This document shows, piece by piece, positions 52,264 through 59,344 of a DNA stretch of 64,000 nucleotides. A program made the position numbers and the translations under genes. Origin of the DNA: DASXQK01 sp963724385 (GTDB lineage Bacteria > Pseudomonadota > Alphaproteobacteria > Dongiales > Dongiaceae); the NCBI GenBank assembly GCA_963724385.1, contig CAVRUJ010000002.1, forward strand, positions 1,364,001 to 1,428,000. Reading direction: 5' to 3'. Positions within the stretch are counted from its first letter, which is position 1, and each line of letters starts with the position of its first letter. The notes below the pieces were generated by a model. That model worked only from the letters and a program-made list of their open reading frames with translations. It made no database searches and was not told the DNA's origin.

Positions 52264-52593
52264 TCACTCGCCAGTCCCTGGCGCGGCCATGAGCCCGCTT
52301 TCCATCCGGCAGGCTTCTTCGATCAAGAGGTCGTAGAGGGCACGCACGAAGCCGGGTTCCAGCCCATGGACCGGCGCAAGGGTCGCGCAGCGCTCGCGCA
52401 CCTCGACCACACGCTCGGGAATGACGGCCGGTATTCCGCGCGGCTTCTTGTAGGCGGCAACCTCGCGGATGACGGCGAACCTCTCGCCGAGGATGGCGAG
52501 GATGCGGTCGTCGATGTCATCGATCCGCCGGCGATAGCCGGCCAATCCCGTTTCGGCTCCGCCAGCCGCCGGTGTTGGCGCCTTGCGCGTCAT
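52264..52593 (-). CDS. AroQ-class chorismate mutase / PchB-like protein
   Basis: 109 residues from ATG 52593 with GGAGAC upstream. All-helical AroQ fold: GYRRRIDDIDDRILAILGER, FAVIREVAAYKKPRGIPAV, then PERVVEVRERC and FVRALYDLLIEEACRMES. Small single-domain members act as chorismate mutase or as isochorismate-pyruvate lyase (PchB, salicylate formation); the KKPRGIPAV lid resembles the PchB type as much as AroQ. A molybdate-type operator begins 19 bases before the start, which would be odd for an aromatic amino acid gene. Confidence 0.82.
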   Translation of the reverse strand: MTRKAPTPAAGGAETGLAGYRRRIDDIDDRILAILGERFAVIREVAAYKKPRGIPAVIPERVVEVRERCATLAPVHGLEPGFVRALYDLLIEEACRMESGLMAAPGTGE

Positions 52594-52611
52594 GCTGTCT
52601 CCTGTCACTAT

Positions 52612-52635
52612 CGATGTATATGGTGGAATATATCG
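52612..52635. promoter_or_regulatory. Candidate ModE (Mo-box) operator
   Basis: A 24-base imperfect palindrome: left CGATGTATAT, right ATATATCG with a GG-rich centre. It lies midway between the divergent starts of the AroQ-class gene (52593) and the DUF2325 gene (52653), 18 bases from each. Same length and end sequences as the site at 54620. Confidence 0.6.
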
Positions 52636-52652
52636 CTTGCAAAGAGTCGTGA

Positions 52653-53944
52653 ATGCCGGCGGCCGACGCGTGGATTTCTGCGACGATGCGTAGCGGCCCG
52701 GCGTCGCCCGGGGTGGCTCTTTCCTCGGTCATCGCCATGCCGGCGCCCCTGCCAGCGCCAGCGCCCAAACCGACCGCCGGCGCGGTTCGCCGCGCCAAGA
52801 TCTGGGAGCTCGATGGCCATTTCCATTGCTCCATCATCGGCACCTGCCTCACGGCCGCCGATCTGAAGAACCTGCTCGCCAAGCTCGACCAGGCGGCCAT
52901 GGGCGTTTCGGACCATGAGCTCCAGGCGTGGCGGTATCGCTTGCCGGACGGCTTGACAAGGCGGCCAGGCTCCTCAACAAGGCCCTCGACAAGCGCCATC
53001 GCCTCGCCATCGCTCAATTCGACCGGGCGAAGACGGAGGCCGAGATCGCCGCAGCCTGGGCCGCGGCCCGACAGCAGGGCGAGATTCCGGGCGCCTACTG
53101 GGCGGCGCTCACCCATCCCGCCGCGACCAGGGAACTGACCCGCCGGATATTCGGCGAAGTGCACATGCTGTCCCACTTGGTGGGGGCTGCGAACCGGGCC
53201 GACATCCGCCGGCTCAGCCGGCTCGAGACCGAGATGGCGGCCCTCCAGGAGAAGTTCCGGCGCCAGCAGGACCAGCTGCGCGACGCCGTCGTCTTGCGCG
53301 ACGAGAAGATTCGCGAGCTTTGCGGGCTACTCGCGCACAACGACACCGAGCGAACGGCCGACAGCACGAACGGCGAGAGCCGGGCGCTGGAAGGCGTGAT
53401 CGCCGATCTGGAGCGACGGCTCAGCGCTGAGACCCGGCGGCGCGACGCGCTCGCCCAGCGCCTGGAGCGCAGCCTCGCGGACCTGGCGGGCGAACGCGAA
53501 AAGCGCGCCACCATGGAACGCCGCGCCTTTGCCCTCGAGGACGAACTGGCGGAGCTCGAAGCCAGGTATGGGAACGGCAACGGGTCGGATGCCGCCTCTC
53601 CGCGTCCGCCGCTCCGTCTCGCGGGCATGACCCTGCTCTATGTCGGCGGCCGGCCGAAGCAGGTCGTCAGCGCAAGGCTTCTGGCGGAGAAGGCTGGTGC
53701 GGTTTTTCTCCATCATGATGGCGGTGTCGAGGCGAGCGGCGGGCTCCTCGCCGGCATGGTGAGCCGCGCCGACGTGGCACTATTCCCCGTCGACTGCGTC
53801 AGCCATGAGGCCGCCTTGGCAGTCAAGCGTCTGTGCCGCCAATCGGCCAAGCCCTTCCTTCCCCTCCGCAGTTCCGGCCTGGGCTCGTTCCTTGCCGCGC
53901 TCAGCGCCAGCATCCCCGTCGGTCACGAGGAGACACGGGCATGA
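52653..53944 (+). pseudogene. DUF2325 protein gene with a frameshift
   Basis: The first frame (52653 onward; internal ATG 52737 is an alternative) encodes the typical N-terminus KIWELDGHFHCSIIGTCLT and loses register after HELQA near 52926-52930. The next frame picks up at once with GRLDKAARLLNKALDKRH, then GAYWALLTHPA-type sequence (GAYWAALTHPAATREL), RRIFGEVHMLSHLVGAANRADIR-type block, a coiled coil of about 130 residues, and the C-terminal DUF2325 domain: LLYVGGRPKQV, FLHHDGGVEASGGLL, FPVDCVSHEA. Inserting one base restores a single protein of about 430 residues. DUF2325 function is unknown. Confidence 0.75.
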
Positions 53945-54054
53945 ATCTGGCGAGGCCCCAGCCGCGCCGCTATCTGCCGGGGCTTCTGGCTACCGCCGTC
54001 GCGGTGGCGGCGGCGATGGCCAGCGCGATCTTGGCCGTGATGCTGAACTCCTAG
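53941..54054 (+). CDS. Small single-helix membrane protein
   Basis: 37 residues, ATGA overlap with the DUF2325 stop. A basic N-terminus (MNLARPQPRRYLPG) is followed by one Ala/Val-rich membrane helix. No homologue recognised. Translational coupling suggests a partner of the DUF2325 protein. Confidence 0.45.
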   Translation: MNLARPQPRRYLPGLLATAVAVAAAMASAILAVMLNS

Positions 54055-54074
54055 CGTTTGACGCCGCCGAAATC

Positions 54075-54260
54075 TCAGGCAACGATCCCCCTGACCGTCC
54101 AGGCGGTCGCGGCCAGCGAGCGCGGCCCGTCGGGCGCCAGCCGTGCGAAATCGCAGAAGGCCTCGGCAAGCCGCGCCGTCCAACGGCCGAGGAAGCGTTC
54201 GTAGGCGGCCCCGTCGGTGGCCCGATAGCCGGATCCAGGCCCGGCCGGGCTCGGCATCAA
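54075..54260 (-). pseudogene. N-terminal stump of a SAM-dependent methyltransferase
   Basis: 61 codons. YERFLGRWTARLAEAFCDFA with a preceding GAAY is the typical start of a class I methyltransferase of the type that continues ERVLDVGCGTG, but the frame goes to GPRSLAATAWTV and stops before any SAM-binding motif. It overlaps the end of the Mop gene by four bases (54257-54260), a coupling that suggests an operon before decay. Confidence 0.6.
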
Positions 54261-54466
54261 GAGCGCGCGATCATCACGTCGGTCGATTTGATGATGGCGG
54301 TGACCTGATCGCCCACCTTCAGCCCCAGATCCTCGACGGAATCGACGAAGATCGCGGAGACCACGTGATTGCCGCCGCCGACGTCCACCGTCACCTGGGC
54401 CATCACGGCTCCCTTCTTGATCGCCGTCACTTTTCCCTTGAGGGCGTTTCTGGCGCTGATCTTCAT
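54257..54466 (-). CDS. mop: Molbindin (Mop/TOBE domain) molybdate-binding protein
   Basis: 69 residues, a single Mop domain: SARNALKGKVTAIKKGAV, VTVDVGGGNHVVSAIF, LGLKVGDQVTAIIKSTDVMIA. Molbindins store or buffer molybdate as hexamers in the cytoplasm. ATG is preceded by AGGAAGGG. A Mo-box-like palindrome lies 154 bases upstream. A ModE protein without its own Mop domains is encoded at 57440. Confidence 0.9.
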   Translation of the reverse strand: MKISARNALKGKVTAIKKGAVMAQVTVDVGGGNHVVSAIFVDSVEDLGLKVGDQVTAIIKSTDVMIARS

Positions 54467-54817
54467 GGTCGTTTGTCCCTTCCTGGTATTGATGCGTGGA
54501 GTGGTCCGATCCTAGCCGTTGGCCGCCAGCAAGCTGTCCAACTCGGCCTCGCTCGGTCGCCCGCGAACCGCGTCGTCATGCGAGGCCGACCTCCGGCGAT
54601 TCCCATGCGCATGGACAAACGATATATTGCACTGGATATATCGACAAGCGGAGGCGAGGCAGCTTGCCCGGCGGTCCAATGACGGCGGCGGAAGAAGGGC
54701 CATTGACAGGCCGGCATCCTGGGTTAAAATTCCTAAATATCTCAGATAGTTAAGCAAGAGGCCGGCGGCGTGATCCGCGGGCGTCGATAACAATCATCCC
54801 AAGGGAGGTTTGCCATC
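54467..54817. other. 351-base intergenic region between mop and gfa
   Basis: Holds the 54620-54643 palindrome and the AAGGGAGG ribosome site of gfa at its right end. On the minus strand an open frame ends at 54512 with RGRPSEAELDSLLAANG, which reads like the tail of a protein but has no credible start; it may be a gene remnant. Confidence 0.5.
54620..54643. promoter_or_regulatory. Candidate ModE (Mo-box) operator upstream of mop
   Basis: CGATATAT and ATATATCG are perfect inverted 8-base half-sites with an 8-base centre, 24 bases in all. Fits the CGnTATAT-type palindromes bound by ModE regulators, from memory of published Mo-boxes. The neighbouring gene encodes a molybdate-binding protein, which supports the call. 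Confidence 0.7.
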
Positions 54818-55396
54818 ATGGCCAGCAAAGTCTCGATCCATCCTTCCATCGACGCCGGCATGAAGCCGGCGGCGAAGAATTTCGCCGGCGGCAAGCTGCA
54901 TTGCCACTGCAAGCAGAATGCGGTCGAGGTCACCATCAAGGGCCAGAGCGCCCATAACCATGCTTGCGGCTGCAGCAAATGCTGGAAGCCCGCCGGCGCT
55001 CTTTTCTCCATGGTCGCGGTCGTCCCGCGCGACAACCTCAAGGTGACCGCCAATGAGAGCAAGCTGAAGGTGGTCGATCCCTCGGCCGCGATCCAGCGTC
55101 ACGCCTGCAAGGATTGCGGTGTCCACATGTACGGCCGGATCGAGAACAAGAACCATCCGCTCTACGGCTTCGATTTCATCCACACCGAGCTCTCCGGGGA
55201 GAGCGGCTGGTCGCCGCCGGAATTCGCGGCCTTCGTCTCCTCGATCATCGAGTCCGGCGCCAAGCCCGGCGAGATGGGCGCGGTTCGCTCGCGCTTGAGG
55301 GAACTTCATCTCGAGCCCTACGACGCGCTGTCGCCGCCGCTGATGGACCTGATCGCGACCCATGCGGCCAAGGCCAAGGGCACATTGCGCACCTAG
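54818..55396 (+). CDS. gfa: S-(hydroxymethyl)glutathione synthase (glutathione-dependent formaldehyde-activating enzyme)
   Basis: 192 residues, normal Gfa length. It accelerates addition of formaldehyde to glutathione; zinc enzyme. Zinc ligands are visible: CHCKQN near 29, CGCSKCWKP near 50 and HACKDCG near 97. ATG has AGGGAGG upstream. It is followed by adhC, whose product oxidises the adduct; a perfect hairpin lies between them. No S-formylglutathione hydrolase gene is adjacent. Confidence 0.93.
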   Translation: MASKVSIHPSIDAGMKPAAKNFAGGKLHCHCKQNAVEVTIKGQSAHNHACGCSKCWKPAGALFSMVAVVPRDNLKVTANESKLKVVDPSAAIQRHACKDCGVHMYGRIENKNHPLYGFDFIHTELSGESGWSPPEFAAFVSSIIESGAKPGEMGAVRSRLRELHLEPYDALSPPLMDLIATHAAKAKGTLRT

Positions 55397-55413
55397 ACCG
55401 AATTTCTCACAAG

Positions 55414-55440
55414 GACCGCCGGCCCCCGAGGCCGGCGGTC
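55414..55440. repeat. Perfect 11-base hairpin between gfa and adhC
   Basis: GACCGCCGGCC (55414-55424) and its exact complement at 55430-55440 enclose CCCGA. There is no U-run after it, so an intrinsic terminator is doubtful; mRNA stabilisation or attenuation are alternatives. Confidence 0.75.
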
Positions 55441-55477
55441 GTGCCTGCGTGAAGATCGGAACAGAAGGGGCTCCTTC

Positions 55478-56587
55478 ATGAAAGTTCGCGCCGCCGTCGC
55501 CCATGGGGCGGGCAAGCCGCTTGCCATCGAGACCGTGGATCTGGCCGGGCCAAAGGCCGGGGAAGTGCTGGTCGAGATCAAGGCGACGGGCATCTGCCAC
55601 ACCGACGCCTTCACCCTTTCGGGCGCCGATCCCGAGGGCCTGTTCCCGGCCATCCTCGGCCATGAGGGTGCCGGCATCGTGGTCGACGTCGGGCCCGGCG
55701 TCACCAGCCTGAAGAAGGGCGACCACGTCATCCCCCTCTACACGCCGGAATGCCGGCAATGCGAATACTGCCTCAGCCGCAAGACCAACCTCTGCCAGGC
55801 GATCCGCGTGACCCAGGGCCGCGGCCTGATGCCGGACGGCACCAGCCGCTTCTCCCAGAAGGGCAAGCCGATCTTCCACTACATGGGCACCTCGACCTTC
55901 GCCAATTTCACCGTGGTGCCTGAGATCGCGCTCGCCAAGATCCGGAACGACGCCCCCTTCGACAAGGTCTGCTACATCGGCTGCGGCGTCACCACCGGCA
56001 TCGGCGCCGTGATCAACACCGCGCGCGTGGAGGCCGGCGCCAATGTCGTCGTCTTCGGCCTCGGCGGCATCGGGCTCAATGTCATCCAGGGCGCCCGCAT
56101 GGTGGGCGCCAACATGATCGTCGGCGTCGACTTGAACCCGGGCCGGCGCAAGCTCGCGACCAAGCTCGGCATGACCCATTTCGTCAACCCGAAGGAGGTC
56201 AAGGGCGACCTCGTCGGGCATCTGGTCGAGCTGACCAAAGGCGGGGCCGATTACAGCTTCGAATGCATCGGCAATGTCCAGACCATGCGCCAGGCGCTCG
56301 AATGCTGTCACAAGGGATGGGGCGTCAGCGTCATCATCGGTGTCGCCGGCGCCGGCCAGGAGATCGCCACGCGCCCCTTCCAGCTGGTGACCGGACGGGT
56401 GTGGAAGGGCACTGCCTTCGGCGGCGCGCGCGGACGCAGCGACCTGCCCAGGATCGTCGACTGGTACATGGAGAAGAAGATCAATATCGACGACCTGATC
56501 ACCCATGTCCTGCCCTTCGAGAAGATCAACGAGGGCTTCGACCTGATGCATGCCGGCAAGTCGATCCGGACCGTGGTGACGTACTAG
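55478..56587 (+). CDS. adhC: S-(hydroxymethyl)glutathione dehydrogenase / class III alcohol dehydrogenase
   Basis: 369 residues, NAD-dependent zinc enzyme (also called FrmA or FlhA) that oxidises S-hydroxymethylglutathione to S-formylglutathione. Catalytic zinc: Cys in ATGICHTD and His in GHEGAG; structural zinc: CRQCEYCLSRKTNLC near 97-111; nucleotide fold FGLGGIGLN near 190. ATG preceded by AAGGGG. Forms the formaldehyde detoxification pair with gfa. Confidence 0.96.
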   Translation: MKVRAAVAHGAGKPLAIETVDLAGPKAGEVLVEIKATGICHTDAFTLSGADPEGLFPAILGHEGAGIVVDVGPGVTSLKKGDHVIPLYTPECRQCEYCLSRKTNLCQAIRVTQGRGLMPDGTSRFSQKGKPIFHYMGTSTFANFTVVPEIALAKIRNDAPFDKVCYIGCGVTTGIGAVINTARVEAGANVVVFGLGGIGLNVIQGARMVGANMIVGVDLNPGRRKLATKLGMTHFVNPKEVKGDLVGHLVELTKGGADYSFECIGNVQTMRQALECCHKGWGVSVIIGVAGAGQEIATRPFQLVTGRVWKGTAFGGARGRSDLPRIVDWYMEKKINIDDLITHVLPFEKINEGFDLMHAGKSIRTVVTY

Positions 56588-56594
56588 ACGGCGC

Positions 56595-57440
56595 CTATTG
56601 CGGCCGCGCCGAGAGCCGCCATTCGAAAGCCAGCTGCTGGGCCTGCTTGACCTGGTCGGCCGTCAGGCCGGCGGCGATGGCATCGCGCCGGCGCGCGGCT
56701 TCGGCGGCCTTCGGGCTCTCCCGATGGAATGCGGCGAGGTTGAACCACTTGTAGGCTTCGACCGGGTTCTTTTCGGCGCCGAGGCCCTGCTCCCTGGCAT
56801 TGCCGAGAAACAGGTAGGCGTCCACGGAATCCTGTTTCGCCGCCTTGAGGGCCCAGGCGAACGCCATCTTGTCGTCCTTGGCCACGCTGTCGCCGGTAGC
56901 GTAAATCCGGGCGAGCTCCATGGCCGCGGCAACGTCGCCGAAATCGGCGAGCTTGGCCGTCCAGTAGAGCGACTGCTGCCGGTCGGGACAGCAGCCGATG
57001 AATCCGAGCCAGTAATAAAGCGAGAGATCCGACATGGCCTTGGGATTTCCCTGCTTGGCCGAGCGCAGGAAATATTCCTCGGCCAGTTTCGTATCCCGCG
57101 CCGTGCCCTCGCCGTCGAGATAGAAGAACCCCACCGTCTCCTCGGCGTCGTCATTGCCGAGGTCGGCGATCCGCTTCCACAGGGAGAACGCCTTCTTGGA
57201 GTCGCGGGCGAGGCCGAAGCCGGAGAAATGCATGTCGGCGAGGCAGTGGACGACCTCGGGGTCGGTGGTCGTCGCCTCCTCGGGCGCCAGCTCGTGGGCC
57301 GCGGTTTCCCAGTCCTGGGCTTCGCAGGCGGCGATTCCGCGGTCTCGATCGGCCGCGGCCTCTTGAACCGAGAAGAAAGAGAAAGTCGAAACGAATAAGA
57401 CGACGGCCTGGCGAAGCGGTCTCAGCTGGCGCGAGGCCAT
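56595..57440 (-). CDS. Exported Sel1-like repeat protein
   Basis: 281 residues. Signal peptide up to QEAAADRD. Six or so Sel1/TPR-like helical repeats, for example HFSGFGLARDSKKAFSLWKR, LDGEGTARDTKLAEEYFLRSA, and IYATGDSVAKDDKMAFAWALK, each about 36 residues. These proteins are adaptors; the partner is unknown. Its ATG overlaps the ModE stop (TGATG), so it is co-expressed with the regulator. Confidence 0.8.
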   Translation of the reverse strand: MASRQLRPLRQAVVLFVSTFSFFSVQEAAADRDRGIAACEAQDWETAAHELAPEEATTTDPEVVHCLADMHFSGFGLARDSKKAFSLWKRIADLGNDDAEETVGFFYLDGEGTARDTKLAEEYFLRSAKQGNPKAMSDLSLYYWLGFIGCCPDRQQSLYWTAKLADFGDVAAAMELARIYATGDSVAKDDKMAFAWALKAAKQDSVDAYLFLGNAREQGLGAEKNPVEAYKWFNLAAFHRESPKAAEAARRRDAIAAGLTADQVKQAQQLAFEWRLSARPQ

Positions 57441-57778
57441 CAGCGGCGCAGGTTCCTTTGCAGGGCGCTGAGCCGGGTGCGGGTCGCCTGTTCCGCCTCG
57501 GCCTCCATGGCGCGGTAGTGATCGACCAGGGACTTGCCGAATCGGGTAAGGCTGGCCCCACCTCCGGCGCGCCCGCCATGCTGGGCCGCGACGACCGGGC
57601 TGCGGAAGCTCTGGTTCAGGCTATCGACCAGGAGCCAGGCGCGCCGGTAGGACATGTCCATGGCCCGGCCGGCGGCGGCAATGGAGCGATGCTGGTCGAT
57701 GAGCTCCAGGAGCCGCACCTTGCCGGGCCCGATGGCGCGCTCCGCGTCGAACTCGATCCGCAGGATCAGCTTGGCCAC
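57440..57778 (-). CDS. ModE-type molybdate-responsive regulator, DNA-binding domain only
   Basis: 112 residues from GTG 57778 (VAKLILRIEFDAERAIGPGKV). The LysR-like winged helix of ModE: LLELIDQHRSIAAAGRAMDMSYRRAWLLVDSLNQ, then HGGRAGGGASLTRFG. The C-terminal Mop domains that sense molybdate in E. coli ModE are absent; a free-standing Mop protein is encoded 3 kb away. Short ModE proteins of this kind are common in alphaproteobacteria. Candidate targets are the two Mo-boxes at 52612 and 54620. Confidence 0.85.
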   Translation of the reverse strand: MAKLILRIEFDAERAIGPGKVRLLELIDQHRSIAAAGRAMDMSYRRAWLLVDSLNQSFRSPVVAAQHGGRAGGGASLTRFGKSLVDHYRAMEAEAEQATRTRLSALQRNLRR

Positions 57779-57821
57779 GGCCCAATTTAGCCCGGATAGA
57801 TCCGCTGGACCATGCCGCCGG

Positions 57822-58058
57822 TCACTGCCGGGCCGGCAGGGCATCGAGCACCCGCTGGCGCTCCTCGGGCGTCATGATGATCCAGTCGCGGATCTCGTCG
57901 AGGTTGCGTTTGCAGCCGATGCAAAGGCCCGTCGCATTGTCGATCTGGCAGACGCTGATGCAGGGCGAAGGCGGACCGCCCGCCAGCAAGGTCAGCCGGT
58001 CGGCCCGCCGTTCGGCCCGGCGCTTGCGGCGCAGTTCGGGATCGAGGGCCTCGCTCAT
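57822..58058 (-). CDS. DUF1289 small cysteine-rich protein
   Basis: 78 residues, start overlaps the dpaL stop (ATGA). A basic helix (RRKRRAERRADR) precedes the DUF1289 motif CISVCQIDNATGLCIGCKR, with four Cys that may hold iron-sulfur or zinc, and RDWIIMTPEERQRVLDALP. Function unknown. Confidence 0.85.
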   Translation of the reverse strand: MSEALDPELRRKRRAERRADRLTLLAGGPPSPCISVCQIDNATGLCIGCKRNLDEIRDWIIMTPEERQRVLDALPARQ

Positions 58059-59305
58059 GGGGAGAGGCTCGGCTGGGCGGCTCTCACCGCGTCGGGCGCG
58101 CGACCGACGATCTCCTCATAGAGAGCCGGGTCGGTGGCGCCTTCGCTGCCGATGACCAGCACGCGGGATTCCGGCCCGAGCCCGAGCTTCCGCCGCCCTG
58201 CTTCGTCGCCGGCGACGGCCATCAGGCCCGCAAGCCCACCCACCCCGGCTTCGCCGGCGACGATCCGGCGGTCGCCGCCGATCCCTTCAGCCAGCGCCCG
58301 CATCGCCGCGGAGGCGCCCTCATCGGAAATGGCAAGAGCATCGGCCGCAGCCAGGCGCAGCACATCCCAGGCGACGAGAGAGACCTCCCCGCAGGCGAGT
58401 CCGGCCATGATGGTGTCGAGGTCGCCCATGACCCGCACGGGCGTTCCCGCCTCCAGGCTTCGCCACACGCAGTCGGCGCGCTCGGGTTCGACAACGACCA
58501 GGCGTGGGCGCGAGGCCTGCCAGCTTTCCCAGAGATGGGCGACGACAGCCGCGGCGAGACCGCCGCAGCCGGCCTGAAGCAAAAGATGGGTCGGCTTTGC
58601 ACTTGGCGGAAGCTGGCGGGTGATCTCTTCGGCCATGGCGGCATAGCCCTGCATCACCTGGCGCGGGATTTCCTCATAGCCCGCATAGCCGGTATCCGAA
58701 ATTACCTGCCAGCCGGCCGCCGCCGCAGCGGCCGCGCAATCGCGCACGGAATCGTCGTAGTTGCCGGACACGCGGCGAACCTCGGCGCCGAACGCCTCGA
58801 TTGCCGCCTTGCGTCCTTCGCTCACCGTGCCATGGATGAAGATGACGGCGCGGCAGCCGAACAGTGAGGCGCCCCAGGCAACGGACCGGCCGTGGTTGCC
58901 GTCGGTCGCCGTCGCCACGGTCAGGTTCCTGGTCGCCTCGCGGTAGTGCCCGGCGATGAGGGCAGCGGCGCTCGGCATTTCGCCGGTCTTGTCGGCGACG
59001 GCAGCGGCCAGATGGCGATAAACGGCATAAGCCCCGCCGAGCGCCTTGAAGCTGCCCAGGCCGAAGCGTTCGCCTTCGTCCTTGTACCAGAGGCGGGCGA
59101 TGCCGAGCGCCTTGGCCAGGCCCGGCAAGTCATGAAGCGGCGTCGGCGCATAGCTCGGCCAGCTCGCGATTTCTGCCAGGGCTTGCAGCCCCTCCATCCG
59201 GCTCGCGACCGCCTTGAGGGATTCCGGGTAGAGGCTACCGGCCGGCAGGGCGGCCGGGTTGGCGAGATGGCGGAACGCCAGGGGCTGGAATATCCCGGGG
59301 GTCAT
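58055..59305 (-). CDS. dpaL: Diaminopropionate ammonia-lyase
   Basis: 416 residues, PLP fold-type II. PLP Lys in GSFKALGGAYA near 84, ATATDGNHGRSVAWGA near 133, glycine loop QAGCGGLAAAV near 245. DpaL converts 2,3-diaminopropionate to pyruvate and ammonia. The Asp residues that distinguish DpaL from threonine deaminase lie in TATDGNHGR and in the ISDTGYAGYEEIPRQVMQGY block, both present. First gene of a short leftward group with DUF1289. Confidence 0.88.
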   Translation of the reverse strand: MTPGIFQPLAFRHLANPAALPAGSLYPESLKAVASRMEGLQALAEIASWPSYAPTPLHDLPGLAKALGIARLWYKDEGERFGLGSFKALGGAYAVYRHLAAAVADKTGEMPSAAALIAGHYREATRNLTVATATDGNHGRSVAWGASLFGCRAVIFIHGTVSEGRKAAIEAFGAEVRRVSGNYDDSVRDCAAAAAAAGWQVISDTGYAGYEEIPRQVMQGYAAMAEEITRQLPPSAKPTHLLLQAGCGGLAAAVVAHLWESWQASRPRLVVVEPERADCVWRSLEAGTPVRVMGDLDTIMAGLACGEVSLVAWDVLRLAAADALAISDEGASAAMRALAEGIGGDRRIVAGEAGVGGLAGLMAVAGDEAGRRKLGLGPESRVLVIGSEGATDPALYEEIVGRAPDAVRAAQPSLSP

Positions 59306-59344
59306 GCCGGGTCTATTATCACAGCCTTTGCCGAGCTAGGAAGA

